From Dokdonella sp. (GTDB taxonomy: Bacteria > Pseudomonadota > Gammaproteobacteria > Xanthomonadales > Rhodanobacteraceae), in NCBI RefSeq assembly GCF_019634815.1, contig NZ_JAHCAP010000008.1:1-64000 (forward strand): a stretch of 64,000 bases of DNA, read 5' to 3'. The translations under genes were made by a program, and so were the position numbers. The notes below the pieces were generated by a model, which saw only the letters and a list, made by a program, of their open reading frames with translations, made no database searches and was not told the DNA's origin. Shown piece after piece: positions 8,173 through 17,870 of this stretch (within the stretch, counting starts at the first letter, position 1; every line of letters starts with the position of its first letter).

Positions 8173-9117
8173 TCAGCGTACCGCGGTGGTGGCGAGCAGG
8201 CGCTGCGCCAGGCGCGGGCGATCAAGCCGCGCCGACGCCGCAGCCACCAGGCGATGCTCGGCGACCTGCACGAATACCGCCTGCACGTCTTCGGGCAGGC
8301 TGTGGTCACGACCTTCGAGCATGGCGTGGGCGCGCGCGGCCGCAAGCAGGGCAAGGCCTGCGCGTGGCGACAAACCCACGGCAATGTCGGCGTCGGCCCG
8401 ACTGGCTGCCAACAAGGCTTGCACGTATTCGATCAGCGCCGGACTGGTGACGATGCGCCGGCAGGCCTCCCGCAGCTGCAGGATCTGCGCCGCCGAGAGG
8501 CAGGGCTTGAGACTGGCCACCAGTTCGCGCCGGTCGCCGCTGCCGAGCATCGCGCGTTCGGCCTCTCGATCCGGATAACCCAGGCTCAAGCGCAGCATGA
8601 AGCGGTCGAGCTGTGAATCGGGCAGCGGCCAGGTGCCGGCCATGTCGAGTGGGTTCTGCGTGGCGATCACGAAAAATGGCACATCGAGCTTGTGCGTGAC
8701 ACCATCGACCGTGGCCTGTTCCTCGGCCATCGCTTCGAGCAGCGCACTCTGCGTGCGCGGCATCGCGCGGTTGATTTCGTCGGCCAGCAGCAGCTGCGTG
8801 AACAGCGGGCCGGGATGAAACTGGAAGCGATTGGACTCGCGTTCGAAGATGCCCACGCCGATGATGTCGCCGGGCAACAGGTCGGCGGTGAACTGGATGC
8901 GCTGGAAGCCGAGCCCCAGCGTGGCGGCCATCGCATGGGCGAGCGTGGTCTTGCCCACGCCCGGCATGTCTTCGATCAGCAAATGGCCGCCGGCCAGCAG
9001 GCAGGTGAAGGCGAGTTTCACCTCGCGGCGCTTGCCCAGCACGACTGAATTGACCTGGGCCACCGCCCGTGCGAGTGATGCGTGGAGCTGCGTGTCGGCG
9101 TTGGCTTGATCGTTCAT
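8173..9117 (-). CDS. moxR: MoxR family AAA+ ATPase
   Basis: A 314-residue AAA+ ATPase of the MoxR subgroup. Visible motifs are Walker A (EDMPGVGKTTLA), GDIIGVGIF, Walker B (LLADEINRAMPRTQSALLEAM), sensor 1 (FVIATQNPLDMAGTWPLPDSQLDRF) and a C-terminal lid domain. MoxR ATPases act as chaperones for vWA/DUF58 partners; here the DUF58 gene follows after 3 bp. I chose the ATG at 9117 (MNDQANADTQ). Another ATG at 9144 is possible, but the TATTGT-like -10 just upstream of it would leave little or no leader. It leads the four-gene minus-strand operon and is divergent from lolC. Confidence 0.93.
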   Translation of the reverse strand: MNDQANADTQLHASLARAVAQVNSVVLGKRREVKLAFTCLLAGGHLLIEDMPGVGKTTLAHAMAATLGLGFQRIQFTADLLPGDIIGVGIFERESNRFQFHPGPLFTQLLLADEINRAMPRTQSALLEAMAEEQATVDGVTHKLDVPFFVIATQNPLDMAGTWPLPDSQLDRFMLRLSLGYPDREAERAMLGSGDRRELVASLKPCLSAAQILQLREACRRIVTSPALIEYVQALLAASRADADIAVGLSPRAGLALLAAARAHAMLEGRDHSLPEDVQAVFVQVAEHRLVAAASARLDRPRLAQRLLATTAVR

Positions 9118-9283
9118 CGGGAGCACGTTGGGTCGGATCGGCATGCAGACAATACGGCATGCGTGAAATTCCTACAGCCTGCAAGGACAGGTGCCGACTT
9201 GCCGCTGGCACGCCCTTGCGGCACTCTGCGCCGCCGTGCCCGCCTCTGTGTTGGCGGCGCCGCACTTCGAGGAATCGGGTTAC

Positions 9284-10540
9284 ATGTTTCGTCCGCTGGA
9301 AGTCTTCATCGGCCTGCGCTACACGCGCGCCAAGCGGCGCAACCACTTCATTTCCTTCATTTCGCTTGTGTCCATTCTCGGTATCGCCGTCGGTGTGACC
9401 GCGCTGATCACCGTGATCTCGGTGATGAACGGATTCGACGGCGAACTCAAGCAACGCATTCTGGGCATGGTGTCACACGCCACCATCGAGGGCGTGGACA
9501 CCACGGTGCGCGACTGGCCCCAGGCGATCGAGCACGCACGGAAAAACCCGCACGTGATCGGCGCCGCACCCTATGTCGAAGGCCAGGCGCTGTTGCAGGG
9601 CGTGCGCACCAGCGGAGCCTTGGTCCGTGGCATCGAGCCGAAACTTGAAACCACGGTGTCCGATGTCGGCTCGCACATGGTGGCAGGCTCGCTCGACGGC
9701 CTTGTCGAAGGCAAGTTCGGTATCGTGCTGGGCCAGGAACTGGCGCAAGGCCTCGGTGTGGCTCTGGGCGATTCGGTGGTGGTCTACACGCCGAGCTTCA
9801 GCGTCACGCCGATCGGCGCCATTCCGCGCAGCAAGCGCATGACCGTGGTTGGCATCTTTGCCGCCGGCATGCAGGAATTCGACTCGGGGCTGGCCTTGAT
9901 GCAAATGCACGATGCGCAGGTGCTGTACCGGCTCGACGGACCAACCGGCATACGCCTCAAGCTCGACGACATGTTCCGCGCCTGGTCGGTTGCGCGCGAA
10001 ATCGGCAAGGATCTCGCCGCCAATCTCGGCGGCAACTACTACCGCGTCACCGACTGGATGCAAGGCCACAGCAATTTCTTCAAGGCCGTGGCGATGGAGA
10101 AGAAGGTGATGTTCCTGATCTTGTCGCTGATCGTCGCGGTGGCAGCCTTCAATCTCGTCTCGACGCTGGTCATGCTGGTGCAGGACAAGCAGGCCGACAT
10201 CGCGATCCTGCGCACGCTGGGCCAGAGCCCGCGCAGCATCATGGGCACCTTCATGGTGCAGGGCATCCTCGTGGGCGCGCTTGGCATCGGGCTGGGCGTC
10301 TTGTTCGGCGTGCTGCTCGCGCTGAATTTGCCGGAACTGGTGCGCTGGATCGAGCACACTTTCCACGTCACCTTCCTCTCGCCCGATGTCTACTACATCA
10401 GCGAGTTGCCCAGCGACCTGCACTGGAACGACGTGATCTGGATCACGCTGACCGCCTTCGTGTTCTGCGTTCTGGCGACACTCTATCCGGCCTGGCGTGC
10501 GGCACGCACCCAGCCCGCCGCGGCGCTGCGCTATGAGTGA
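9284..10540 (+). CDS. lolC: Lipoprotein-releasing ABC transporter permease (LolC/E family)
   Basis: A 418-residue FtsX-type permease of the Lol system, which extracts mature lipoproteins from the inner membrane and passes them to LolA. The N-terminus has the cytosolic [34 protein letters not shown] signature region with TM1. A long periplasmic domain follows, then three C-terminal TMs with the [33 protein letters not shown] coupling region (about residues 290-330). The start ATG at 9284 follows GAGGA by 10 bp; the frame extends upstream without need. It overlaps lolD by 8 bp. Only one permease gene is present, so the complex may be a homodimer (LolF-like); LolC versus LolE cannot be settled here. 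Confidence 0.92.
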   Translation: MFRPLEVFIGLRYTRAKRRNHFISFISLVSILGIAVGVTALITVISVMNGFDGELKQRILGMVSHATIEGVDTTVRDWPQAIEHARKNPHVIGAAPYVEGQALLQGVRTSGALVRGIEPKLETTVSDVGSHMVAGSLDGLVEGKFGIVLGQELAQGLGVALGDSVVVYTPSFSVTPIGAIPRSKRMTVVGIFAAGMQEFDSGLALMQMHDAQVLYRLDGPTGIRLKLDDMFRAWSVAREIGKDLAANLGGNYYRVTDWMQGHSNFFKAVAMEKKVMFLILSLIVAVAAFNLVSTLVMLVQDKQADIAILRTLGQSPRSIMGTFMVQGILVGALGIGLGVLFGVLLALNLPELVRWIEHTFHVTFLSPDVYYISELPSDLHWNDVIWITLTAFVFCVLATLYPAWRAARTQPAAALRYE

Positions 10541-11261
10541 CGTGCCCGTGCCAGCGATGCAAGCAAGCCTTCCGCAAGTACTGCGTGCGAGCGACATCGC
10601 CAAGACCTATGCGGAAGGCTCGCTGCGCACCGAGGTGCTGCGCCATGTCGACCTCTCGGTCGCGCGCGGCGAGACCGTCGCGATCATCGGCGCTTCGGGC
10701 TCGGGCAAGAGCACCCTGCTGCACATCCTCGGCGGGCTGGATGCGCCCAGCGCGGGCGAGGTCGTCGTAGACGGTGAGGTGATGTCGCGCCTGTCCGACC
10801 GGGCGCGCGGCGAGCTGCGCAACCGCGCGCTCGGATTCGTCTACCAGTTTCATCACCTCTTGCCCGAATTCACTGCGGTCGAAAACGTCTGCATGCCATT
10901 GCTGATCCGGGGCACTGCGATCGCGCAGGCGCGTGAGCGCGCGACGACCTTGCTCGAGCGGGTCGGGCTGGGCGCGCGATTCGAACACAAGCCGGGCGAA
11001 CTCTCGGGTGGCGAACGCCAGCGTTGCGCAGTCGCCCGCGCGCTGGTGACGCAGCCTGCCTGCCTGCTCGGCGATGAGCCGACCGGAAATCTGGACGAGC
11101 GCAATGCGCACCAGGTCTACGAACTCATGCTTGAGCTCAATCGCGAGATCGGCACAGCCTTGGTTCTGGTGACTCACGATCCGGCGCTGGCGGCACGCGC
11201 CGATCGCGTGCTCGAACTCAAGGCGGGCAGCCTGCAGGCAGTGGAGTTACAACGACGCTGA
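10533..11261 (+). CDS. lolD: Lipoprotein-releasing system ATP-binding protein LolD
   Basis: A 242-residue ABC ATPase energising the LolC/E permease encoded just upstream. It has Walker [10 protein letters not shown] (Lys59), a Q-loop in [19 protein letters not shown] (the LolD/MacB signature), ABC signature [15 protein letters not shown], Walker [13 protein letters not shown] and the H-loop VTHD. The ATG at 10533 lies inside the end of the permease gene (8-bp overlap), indicating coupled translation. comEC begins 4 bp after its stop. Confidence 0.95.
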   Translation: MSDVPVPAMQASLPQVLRASDIAKTYAEGSLRTEVLRHVDLSVARGETVAIIGASGSGKSTLLHILGGLDAPSAGEVVVDGEVMSRLSDRARGELRNRALGFVYQFHHLLPEFTAVENVCMPLLIRGTAIAQARERATTLLERVGLGARFEHKPGELSGGERQRCAVARALVTQPACLLGDEPTGNLDERNAHQVYELMLELNREIGTALVLVTHDPALAARADRVLELKAGSLQAVELQRR

Positions 11262-11265
11262 AGGG

Positions 11266-13608
11266 ATGCGCATGGGCAGGGAGCCGATCACATCGTCGAT
11301 GCAAGTTCCGCTGCTTGGCGTGGCCGCGGCCTCGGCGATGCTGCTGGGCACTTTGTGCGTGCATGTGCTGCCGAAGTTGCCCGTGCCGTGGTCGTCCGCG
11401 CTGCTGGCGTGCAGCGCGCTGGCCCTGCTCGTGCATCCGCGTACACGCCTGCCGGCATGGTGTGTGCTCGGCTTCGCCTGGTGCGCGCTGCGCGCCGACC
11501 TGACCTTGCAGGCGCGCCTGCCAAGGGCGCTGGAAGGCCGCGATTTCATCGTCATCGGTACACTTGAAGGCTTGCCGCTGCGCCGCGCGGATGCCACGCG
11601 CTTTGCGCTGCGCGTCGAATCGGCGCGGCTCGATGACGCGATCGTGCCGTTGCGCGGCCTGCTGCGCCTGTCCTGGTACGAAGACGCGCCCGACGATCTC
11701 GCCGCCTGCAGCCGCTGGCAACTGCGCCTGCGCCTCAAACGCCCGCGCGGGCTGGTCAACCCGGGCGGTCACGACAGCGAACGGCAGGCGCTCGAGCGCG
11801 GCATCGTCGCGGTGGGCTATGTGCGCGAGGATGCCGCCAACCGCATGCTTGGCCGCCGTCCGCTCTGTGTCGATGGCCTGCGCGAACGACTCTCGGCGCA
11901 GATCGCCGCGCGCGTGAGCGATCCGCACGATGCAGCCTTGCTGCAGGCTTTTGCGATCGGCGATACGCGCGGGCTCGACAGCAGCGACTGGCGCGTCGCG
12001 CGCATCAACGGCATTCCGCACCTGATCGCGATTTCCGGCTTCCATGTCGGCGTGGCTGGCGCGTTCGGTGCGGCGCTGGCGTGGCTGCTGTGGAGTCTGT
12101 GGCCGCGGTGGGGCCTGCGCATCGCCTTCCCGCAGGCACAGGCGCTGGCGACGCTCGTCACGGCCACGCTGTACGGCATCCTCGCGGGTGGCAGCCTGCC
12201 TACCGTGCGCACCCTGCTGATGATTGCGGTGTTCGCGCTCACGCGTCTGCTCCGGCGCAATGCCGGTGGCCCGCACACACTCGCGCTCGCACTGTTGTCG
12301 GTGCTCGTCTTCGATCCACTGGCCACGCTCGCGCCGGGTTTCTGGCTGTCCTTCGTCGGCGTGGCCTTCCTCATGCTGTGTCTCGTGCGCGGCGAGCGCT
12401 CGGTTCCCGGTTTCCTGCGTGAGCTGAGCGCCGGCCAGATCGTCATGACGGTCGCGCTGCTGCCGCTGGGCGTGTGGTTTTTCGGCGAGGCCTCGCTGGT
12501 GGGCGCGTTTTCCAATCTCATCGCGGTGCCGCTGGTGAGTTTCGTGATCGTGCCGCTGTGCCTGCTGGGCACCTTGGCGCTGTTGCTGGCACCTGTATTG
12601 GCAGGCCCGCCGCTGTTGCTCGCGGCGTGGATTTCGCATGGGCAGTGGGCGCTGCTGGAATGGGCGGCGCGCTGGCCCGGCGCGCATGGCTATCTGCCGG
12701 CGCCTGCGCCATGGGCATTGGTGCTGGCGATGGGCGGCGCGCTGTGGCTGTTCCTGCCACGTGGTTTTCCCGCACGCGGCCTCGGTCTCGTGCTGTTCCT
12801 GCCCTTGTTGTTGCCGCGACAGGCGCTGCCGGAACCGGGTGCGTTCGAAGTGATGGTCATCGACGTGGGGCAAGGTCTGTCGGTGCTCGTGCGCACGCAG
12901 CGCCACGCGCTGCTCTACGACGCCGGTGCACGCTTTCCTTCCGGCTTCGATCTGGGCGAGGCGGCCGTCTTGCCGAGCCTGCATGCCTTGGGCGTACGCA
13001 AGCTCGATGTACTAGTCGTCAGCCACGGTGACAACGACCATGCCGGCGGCAGCGCCGCGGTCACGCGCGAACTGCCACCCGCGCAGATCCTGTCCGGCGA
13101 GCCGGCGCGCATCGAAGTCGACAGCCAAGCGTGCATCGCGGGACAGGCGTGGCACTGGGAGGGCGTCGAGTTCCGCATGCTCGGCCCCGCTGCCGGCAGG
13201 CCGGTGCCAAGCGCGGGCAACGACCGCTCCTGCGTGCTGCTCGTGAGCGGGCAGGGCGGCCGCCTGCTGCTGCCCGGCGACATCGGCAGCACGCTCGAAC
13301 CGACAGTCTCCAGCGCAGTCGGCGTCGGTCCGCCGCTCGTGCTCGTGGTGCCGCACCACGGCAGCCGGCGCTCATCGAGCACGGCCTTCCTGCAGGCGCT
13401 CTCGCCGGTGCTGGCGGTGGTCTCGGCCGGCTGGCGCAACCGCTTCCACCACCCCGCCGCGCAAACCGTGCAGCGCTATGCCGCGGCAGGCATCGCGCTG
13501 GAAAACACCGCATCCGCGGGCGCGCTCACGCTGGAGTTCCCTGCTGACGCGGCGCCGCGACTGGCGGGCCGCGAACGCGAGCGGCGGCATCGGTACTGGC
13601 GTGAGTGA
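11266..13608 (+). CDS. comEC: DNA internalization competence protein ComEC/Rec2
   Basis: A 780-residue inner-membrane channel protein for uptake of single-stranded DNA during natural transformation. Order of parts: N-terminal membrane segments with a DUF4131 domain, the ComEC competence domain with many hydrophobic helices (about residues 240-510, including HLIAISGFHVGVAGAF), and a C-terminal metallo-beta-lactamase domain with VIDVGQG and HGDNDHAGG (His587-His592), then VPHHGSRRSSS. The full set of domains suggests an intact protein. It starts 4 bp after lolD and is probably co-transcribed with it, an arrangement seen in other gammaproteobacteria. Confidence 0.95.
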   Translation: MRMGREPITSSMQVPLLGVAAASAMLLGTLCVHVLPKLPVPWSSALLACSALALLVHPRTRLPAWCVLGFAWCALRADLTLQARLPRALEGRDFIVIGTLEGLPLRRADATRFALRVESARLDDAIVPLRGLLRLSWYEDAPDDLAACSRWQLRLRLKRPRGLVNPGGHDSERQALERGIVAVGYVREDAANRMLGRRPLCVDGLRERLSAQIAARVSDPHDAALLQAFAIGDTRGLDSSDWRVARINGIPHLIAISGFHVGVAGAFGAALAWLLWSLWPRWGLRIAFPQAQALATLVTATLYGILAGGSLPTVRTLLMIAVFALTRLLRRNAGGPHTLALALLSVLVFDPLATLAPGFWLSFVGVAFLMLCLVRGERSVPGFLRELSAGQIVMTVALLPLGVWFFGEASLVGAFSNLIAVPLVSFVIVPLCLLGTLALLLAPVLAGPPLLLAAWISHGQWALLEWAARWPGAHGYLPAPAPWALVLAMGGALWLFLPRGFPARGLGLVLFLPLLLPRQALPEPGAFEVMVIDVGQGLSVLVRTQRHALLYDAGARFPSGFDLGEAAVLPSLHALGVRKLDVLVVSHGDNDHAGGSAAVTRELPPAQILSGEPARIEVDSQACIAGQAWHWEGVEFRMLGPAAGRPVPSAGNDRSCVLLVSGQGGRLLLPGDIGSTLEPTVSSAVGVGPPLVLVVPHHGSRRSSSTAFLQALSPVLAVVSAGWRNRFHHPAAQTVQRYAAAGIALENTASAGALTLEFPADAAPRLAGRERERRHRYWRE

Positions 13609-13650
13609 ATGCCGCCGTGCAGGCCGCGTGCACCGCGCCGCCGACGAGCA

Positions 13651-13678
13651 CTGAAAGCAGTGGTCGCGCTGGTATGAT
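13651..13678 (+). promoter_or_regulatory. Candidate promoter for exbB-exbD-msbA-lpxK
   Basis: CTGAAA (13651-13656) and TATGAT (13673-13678) are separated by 16 bp, about 60 bp ahead of the exbB GTG. The -10 matches 5 of 6 consensus bases and the -35 matches 4 of 6. Confidence 0.45.
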
Positions 13679-13737
13679 CGCAGCGGTCGCCGTGCCCGAG
13701 GCATGGCGATCCTGATTGGACGGACCAAAGGTGCTGC

Positions 13738-14415
13738 GTGCTGGAACTCCTGCTTGCCGGCGGCTGGGCGATGGTGCCCATCCTGTTCTGCTCCGCGATC
13801 GCGCTGGCGATCATCCTCGAACGTTTCTGGACGCTGCGCCGCAAGGCGATCGTCCCGTCCGGCCTCGGTGACGAGGTGCGGCAGTGGGCGCGCTCACGAT
13901 CGCTCGATCCCGGCCACCTCGATGCCCTGCGCACCAATTCGCCGCTGGGTGAACTGCTCGCCGCTGCGCTGTCGGTGCGCAACCGTCCACGCGAGGTGAT
14001 CAAGGAGCGCGTCGAGGATACGGGGCGTCATGTCGTGCATCGGCTCGAACGTTTCCTTGTCACGCTCGGCACCATCGCATTGGTTTCGCCGCTGCTCGGT
14101 CTGCTGGGCACGGTGTTCGGCTTGATCCGCATGTTCTTCGCGGTGATGGTCAGCGGCGTGGGCGATCCGATGAAGATGGCTGGTGGCATCGGCGAGGCCT
14201 TGATCTGCACCGCCGCGGGTTTGTGCGTGGCGATTCCCGCGTATGCCTTCCATCGCTACTTCCGTGGCCGCGTGCAGGACTTGGTGGTGGAAATGGAGCG
14301 CCAGGTCTTTCTGCTCACTGATGAATTGACCGCAGCCAGTGAAGTCGCGCCTGCTGCGCCAGCGGCGGCAGCCGCGCCACGGGTCGCGCCGCGCCCGGCG
14401 CCGGCCAAGGTTTGA
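13738..14415 (+). CDS. exbB: MotA/TolQ/ExbB proton channel family protein
   Basis: A 225-residue inner-membrane protein of the ExbB/TolQ family. Three hydrophobic segments are visible: near residues 5-27 (GGWAMVPILFCSAIALAIILE), 105-130 (LGTIALVSPLLGLLGTVFGLI) and 145-170 (GGIGEALICTAAGLCVAIPAYAF), the last two forming the conserved proton-channel region. The start is a GTG with AAAGG about 6 bp upstream; no better ATG fits. The C-terminus is an Ala/Pro-rich tail. It pairs with exbD 7 bp downstream. Its location ahead of msbA-lpxK is the standard Xanthomonadales arrangement, so the pair may serve envelope or TonB energisation. Confidence 0.93.
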   Translation: MLELLLAGGWAMVPILFCSAIALAIILERFWTLRRKAIVPSGLGDEVRQWARSRSLDPGHLDALRTNSPLGELLAAALSVRNRPREVIKERVEDTGRHVVHRLERFLVTLGTIALVSPLLGLLGTVFGLIRMFFAVMVSGVGDPMKMAGGIGEALICTAAGLCVAIPAYAFHRYFRGRVQDLVVEMERQVFLLTDELTAASEVAPAAPAAAAAPRVAPRPAPAKV

Positions 14416-14422
14416 GGCTCGC

Positions 14423-14854
14423 GTGCGCATTGCCGGTGGCCGCCGCGAGGATGACTTCGAGATCAACGTGATCTCGCTGATCGACGTCCTGCTCACCTTG
14501 TTGATGTTTTTCGTGCTCACCACGACCTTCGTGCAGCATTCGCGCATGCAAGTAACGCTGCCGCAGGCCGACAGCCACGAGAGCGAGGTCACGCGTGATG
14601 CCTTCGTGCTGTTGATCGACCGCGACGGGCGCTTCTACATCGACAACAACGAAGTGCTCAATCCGAGCCTGGACTCGCTCAAGGAGAGCATCGGCCGCTT
14701 GGCTGGCGAAGACCATGATCGGCCGGTAATCCTGCGCGCCGATGCACTGACGCCGCATCAGGCGGTGGTTACGGCAATGGATGCGCTGGCCCAGCTCGGC
14801 TTCACGCACCTGTCGATCGCCACTACCCAACCGACTACGACGGCGGGCAAATGA
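14423..14854 (+). CDS. exbD: ExbD/TolR family biopolymer transport protein
   Basis: A 143-residue protein with one N-terminal transmembrane helix, INVISLIDVLLTLLMFFVLTT, which carries the essential membrane Asp of ExbD/TolR (the D of LIDVLL), followed by a periplasmic domain. I start it at the GTG of VRIAGGRREDDFEINV (14423). Longer versions would extend into exbB and read an Arg-rich shadow sequence. Its stop overlaps the msbA ATG (ATGA). With ExbB it converts the proton gradient into work in the envelope. Confidence 0.92.
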   Translation: MRIAGGRREDDFEINVISLIDVLLTLLMFFVLTTTFVQHSRMQVTLPQADSHESEVTRDAFVLLIDRDGRFYIDNNEVLNPSLDSLKESIGRLAGEDHDRPVILRADALTPHQAVVTAMDALAQLGFTHLSIATTQPTTTAGK

Positions 14855-16632
14855 ACGCGCATCGCGCTGCGCAGGCCTCCGGCGCGGCGTTGTATGCGCG
14901 CCTGCTTGGGTACGCGCGGCGCTATTGGCCGGTCGCGGTGCTGGTGGTGCTGGCGATGGTGATCGACGCAGCTTGCATGGGCCTGTTTGCGCAATCGATC
15001 AAGCCAATGCTCGATGATCTGTTCGTGGCGCGTGATCCACGGACGATTTTCTGGATGCCGATCGCGATCGTGGCAATTTTCCTCGTGCGCAGCATCGCGG
15101 TGTACGTGACCGACTATGGCACGGCCTACATCGGTCGCGGCGTGGTGCAGCAATTGCGCCAGCAGGTGTTTGATCAGTATTTGCGCCTGCCGACCTCGTT
15201 TTTCGCCAGCGAGCCATCCGGGCACCAGATCGCGCGCGTCACCTACACCGCCGAGCAGGTGGCGCAGGCCTCGACGGATTCGGTCAAGATCGCAGTGGTC
15301 GATGGCTTGAGTGTCGTGCTCTACGTGCTGGTGATGCTCAATTCGAGCGTGCGCCTGACGCTGGCCCTGCTGGTGATGGTGCCACTGGTCGGTGCGCTGG
15401 TGGTCTACGTGGGGCGGCGCTATCGGCGCATCGGCCATCGCATCCAGGCCTCGATGGGCACGGTCAGCGGCGTGGTCGAGGAAGCGGTGTCGGCCAATCG
15501 GGAAGTCAAGGTCTACGGTGGCCAGGCATACGAGTCGGCGCGCTTCAATGCAGTGTCGGAACAGACTCGCGCGCTGGGCGTCAAGGTTGCGGCTACCAAT
15601 GGCCTGTCAAGCTCGATGATCCAGTTGATCGCCGCGATTTCGCTCGCATTGATCATCTTCTTCGCCACCCGTCCGTCGATGCTGCACAGCCTGTCACCGG
15701 GCGCTTTCACGGCCTTGATCATGGCGATGGGCGGCATCCTGCCTTCGCTCAAGCGTCTGACCACGGTGCAGGCGAATCTGCAGCGGGGACTGGCGGCGGC
15801 CGAGGAGATTTTCGCCTTGATCGATCGCCCGCCAGAAGTCGACGAGGGCACGCTCGAGATCGAGCGCGTGCATGGCGATCTGGTGCTCGATGGGGTTGGC
15901 GTGCGCTATCCCGGCGCCAATGAGCCGGCATTGCGCGAGATCGGCTTTACCTGCGCGCATGGCACGGTCACGGCGCTGGTTGGACGCTCGGGCAGTGGCA
16001 AGTCGACCTTGGCCAATCTGATTCCGCGCTTCCTCGAACCCGACTGCGGAGAAATCCTGCTCGATGGCCAGCCTTTGCGCAGGTACAAGCTTGCGAGCCT
16101 GCGCCGCCAGATTGCCTGGGTCGGACAGGGGATCACCTTGTTCGATACCAGCATCGCTCGCAACATCGCTTACGGCGCCGCGGCACAAGCCAGCGAGGCC
16201 GAAATCATTGCCGCCGCAGAAGCTGCCAATGCGATGGAATTCATCAGCGCATTGCCGCAGGGCATTCACAGCCGCGTCGGCGAGGGCGGCAGCTTGCTCT
16301 CGGGAGGGCAGCGACAACGCATCGCCATTGCCCGCGCGCTGCTCAAGAACGCGCCGATCCTGATTCTCGATGAAGCCACCAGTGCGCTCGACACCGCTTC
16401 GGAACGCCTGGTCCAGGACGCACTGCAACGCCTCATGCATGACCGCACGACGCTGGTGATTGCGCATCGCCTGTCGACGATCGAGCACGCCGATCGCATC
16501 GTCGTGCTTGATCGCGGGCGCGTGGTCGAGCAAGGCAGCCATCGTGAGCTTCTTGCACGCGGCGAACACTACGCCGCGCTGCATCGGCTGCAATTCCGCG
16601 ACGAGACTCCCGTCATGCTCGGCGCTGACTGA
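14851..16632 (+). CDS. msbA: Lipid A export ABC transporter MsbA
   Basis: A 593-residue half-transporter that flips lipid A-core from the inner to the outer leaflet of the inner membrane. The N-terminal half has the six-helix ABC exporter domain. The C-terminal half has Walker A GRSGSGKST (Lys384), Q-loop region, ABC signature LSGGQRQRIAIARALL, Walker B ILILDEATSALD and the H-loop IAHRLST. Length matches MsbA (about 580-600). Translation is coupled to exbD through an ATGA overlap, and lpxK follows 8 bp after its stop, the classic msbA-lpxK pair. Confidence 0.95.
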   Translation: MNAHRAAQASGAALYARLLGYARRYWPVAVLVVLAMVIDAACMGLFAQSIKPMLDDLFVARDPRTIFWMPIAIVAIFLVRSIAVYVTDYGTAYIGRGVVQQLRQQVFDQYLRLPTSFFASEPSGHQIARVTYTAEQVAQASTDSVKIAVVDGLSVVLYVLVMLNSSVRLTLALLVMVPLVGALVVYVGRRYRRIGHRIQASMGTVSGVVEEAVSANREVKVYGGQAYESARFNAVSEQTRALGVKVAATNGLSSSMIQLIAAISLALIIFFATRPSMLHSLSPGAFTALIMAMGGILPSLKRLTTVQANLQRGLAAAEEIFALIDRPPEVDEGTLEIERVHGDLVLDGVGVRYPGANEPALREIGFTCAHGTVTALVGRSGSGKSTLANLIPRFLEPDCGEILLDGQPLRRYKLASLRRQIAWVGQGITLFDTSIARNIAYGAAAQASEAEIIAAAEAANAMEFISALPQGIHSRVGEGGSLLSGGQRQRIAIARALLKNAPILILDEATSALDTASERLVQDALQRLMHDRTTLVIAHRLSTIEHADRIVVLDRGRVVEQGSHRELLARGEHYAALHRLQFRDETPVMLGAD

Positions 16633-16640
16633 GTGCTGCG

Positions 16641-17627
16641 ATGAACCTGCAGCAACGCATCGGCCGAATCTGGTATGGCGGCGCGCCGGTGCCGTGGTGG
16701 CTCGCCGCACTGGTGCCCCTGTATCGCCTGTTGGTGGCCATTCGGTGGCTGCCCTATGCGATCGGCTGGCGCCGACCGGCGCGGATCGAAGTGCCGCTGG
16801 TTTGCGTCGGCAATATCGTCGCTGGCGGCAGCGGCAAGACGCCACTGGTGATCGCCTTGGTCGAGGCGCTGCAAGCGCGCGGTTGGCGCCCCGGCGTGGT
16901 CAGCCGCGGCTACGGCGGCAGTGCACGTGAACCGCGTTTGCTCGGGCCTGATTCCACAGCGGACGAAGTCGGTGACGAGCCTGTGCTGATCGCGCGGCGT
17001 GCCGGCGTGCCGGTCGCGGTCGGACGCAATCGGGTGGAGGCCGCGAAGTTGCTGGTCGGGCAGGGCGTCAATTGCGTGGTCGCCGATGATGGCCTGCAAA
17101 ACCCGGCGTTCCATCGCGATCTCGAGATCTGCGTGGTCGATGGCCGCCGGCGCTTCGGCAATGGTCGCCTGCTGCCGGCAGGCCCCTTGCGCGAGCCGCA
17201 GGCACGTTGGGCGGCGTATGCGCTTCGCGTCTGCAATGGCGGTGATCCGCAAGGTGACGAGGTCGCGATGCAGCTTTGCGGCGAGCAGGCGCTTGCACTG
17301 CATGGAAACGAGGCGCGTCCGCTCGAGGCCTTTTGCGGAACCACGGTGCACGCGGTGGCCGCGATCGGCGACCCGCAGCGTTTTTTCGATGCCTTGCGTG
17401 CGCGGGGCATCGAAGTCCTTGCCCATCCATTCGCCGATCACCATGCCTTCGTGCCGTCCGACCTCGAGTTCGGCGATGCGCATCCGGTGTTGATGACCGA
17501 AAAGGATGCGGTCAAGTGTCTGCGATTCGCGCGCGCGGGGCTGTGGCAAGTCGCGGTCACTGCGGTCTTGCCAGCCGGGTTCCTTGATGCGGTCGATGCG
17601 GCTTTGCGTCGCGCGACAGCATCCTGA
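16641..17627 (+). CDS. lpxK: Tetraacyldisaccharide 4'-kinase LpxK
   Basis: A 328-residue membrane-associated kinase that phosphorylates the 4' position of the lipid A precursor, forming lipid IVA. The N-terminal hydrophobic anchor (WWLAALVPLYRLLVAIRWL) is followed by a P-loop CVGNIVAGGSGKTP near residues 55-66, VVSRGYGG, and GDEPVLIARRAGVPVAVGRNR. The later DDGLQNPAFHRDLEICVVDG and LMTEKDAVKC motifs are diagnostic. It follows msbA by 8 bp. No kdsB is seen after it within this window. Confidence 0.95.
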   Translation: MNLQQRIGRIWYGGAPVPWWLAALVPLYRLLVAIRWLPYAIGWRRPARIEVPLVCVGNIVAGGSGKTPLVIALVEALQARGWRPGVVSRGYGGSAREPRLLGPDSTADEVGDEPVLIARRAGVPVAVGRNRVEAAKLLVGQGVNCVVADDGLQNPAFHRDLEICVVDGRRRFGNGRLLPAGPLREPQARWAAYALRVCNGGDPQGDEVAMQLCGEQALALHGNEARPLEAFCGTTVHAVAAIGDPQRFFDALRARGIEVLAHPFADHHAFVPSDLEFGDAHPVLMTEKDAVKCLRFARAGLWQVAVTAVLPAGFLDAVDAALRRATAS

Positions 17628-17870
17628 CAGCATCATTCCCGACAATGCGCGGCGCGTCGTGTCGAACATGCCGGTTCGCGGCTTCGTTCGCGCTGCGCTT
17701 CATTGAACCAACGAGGTTCCATCCGTGGAAAGTTGCAGTAGCCCCAGACGAAGCAGCGCTGCCGCCACGGAGCCGTCGATCAATCCTTGATGTGGCCCGC
17801 GCAGGGCAAGGCTTGAACGCAGCGAATTCCGTGCTGGCAGCGGCAAGTCCGTCCAGCCGCGGTAATCGCC
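17628..17870. other. Intergenic region ahead of mgtA; nothing assigned
   Basis: These 243 bp separate lpxK from the P-type ATPase gene. I looked for a magnesium riboswitch (M-box) and a leader peptide and found no convincing match. The region presumably holds the mgtA promoter, but no hexamers stand out. Confidence 0.4.

Noticed and set aside
17628..17870. Mg2+ riboswitch (M-box) or leader peptide ahead of mgtA
   Set aside because: No conserved M-box sequence blocks or proline-rich mini-gene could be found in this region.
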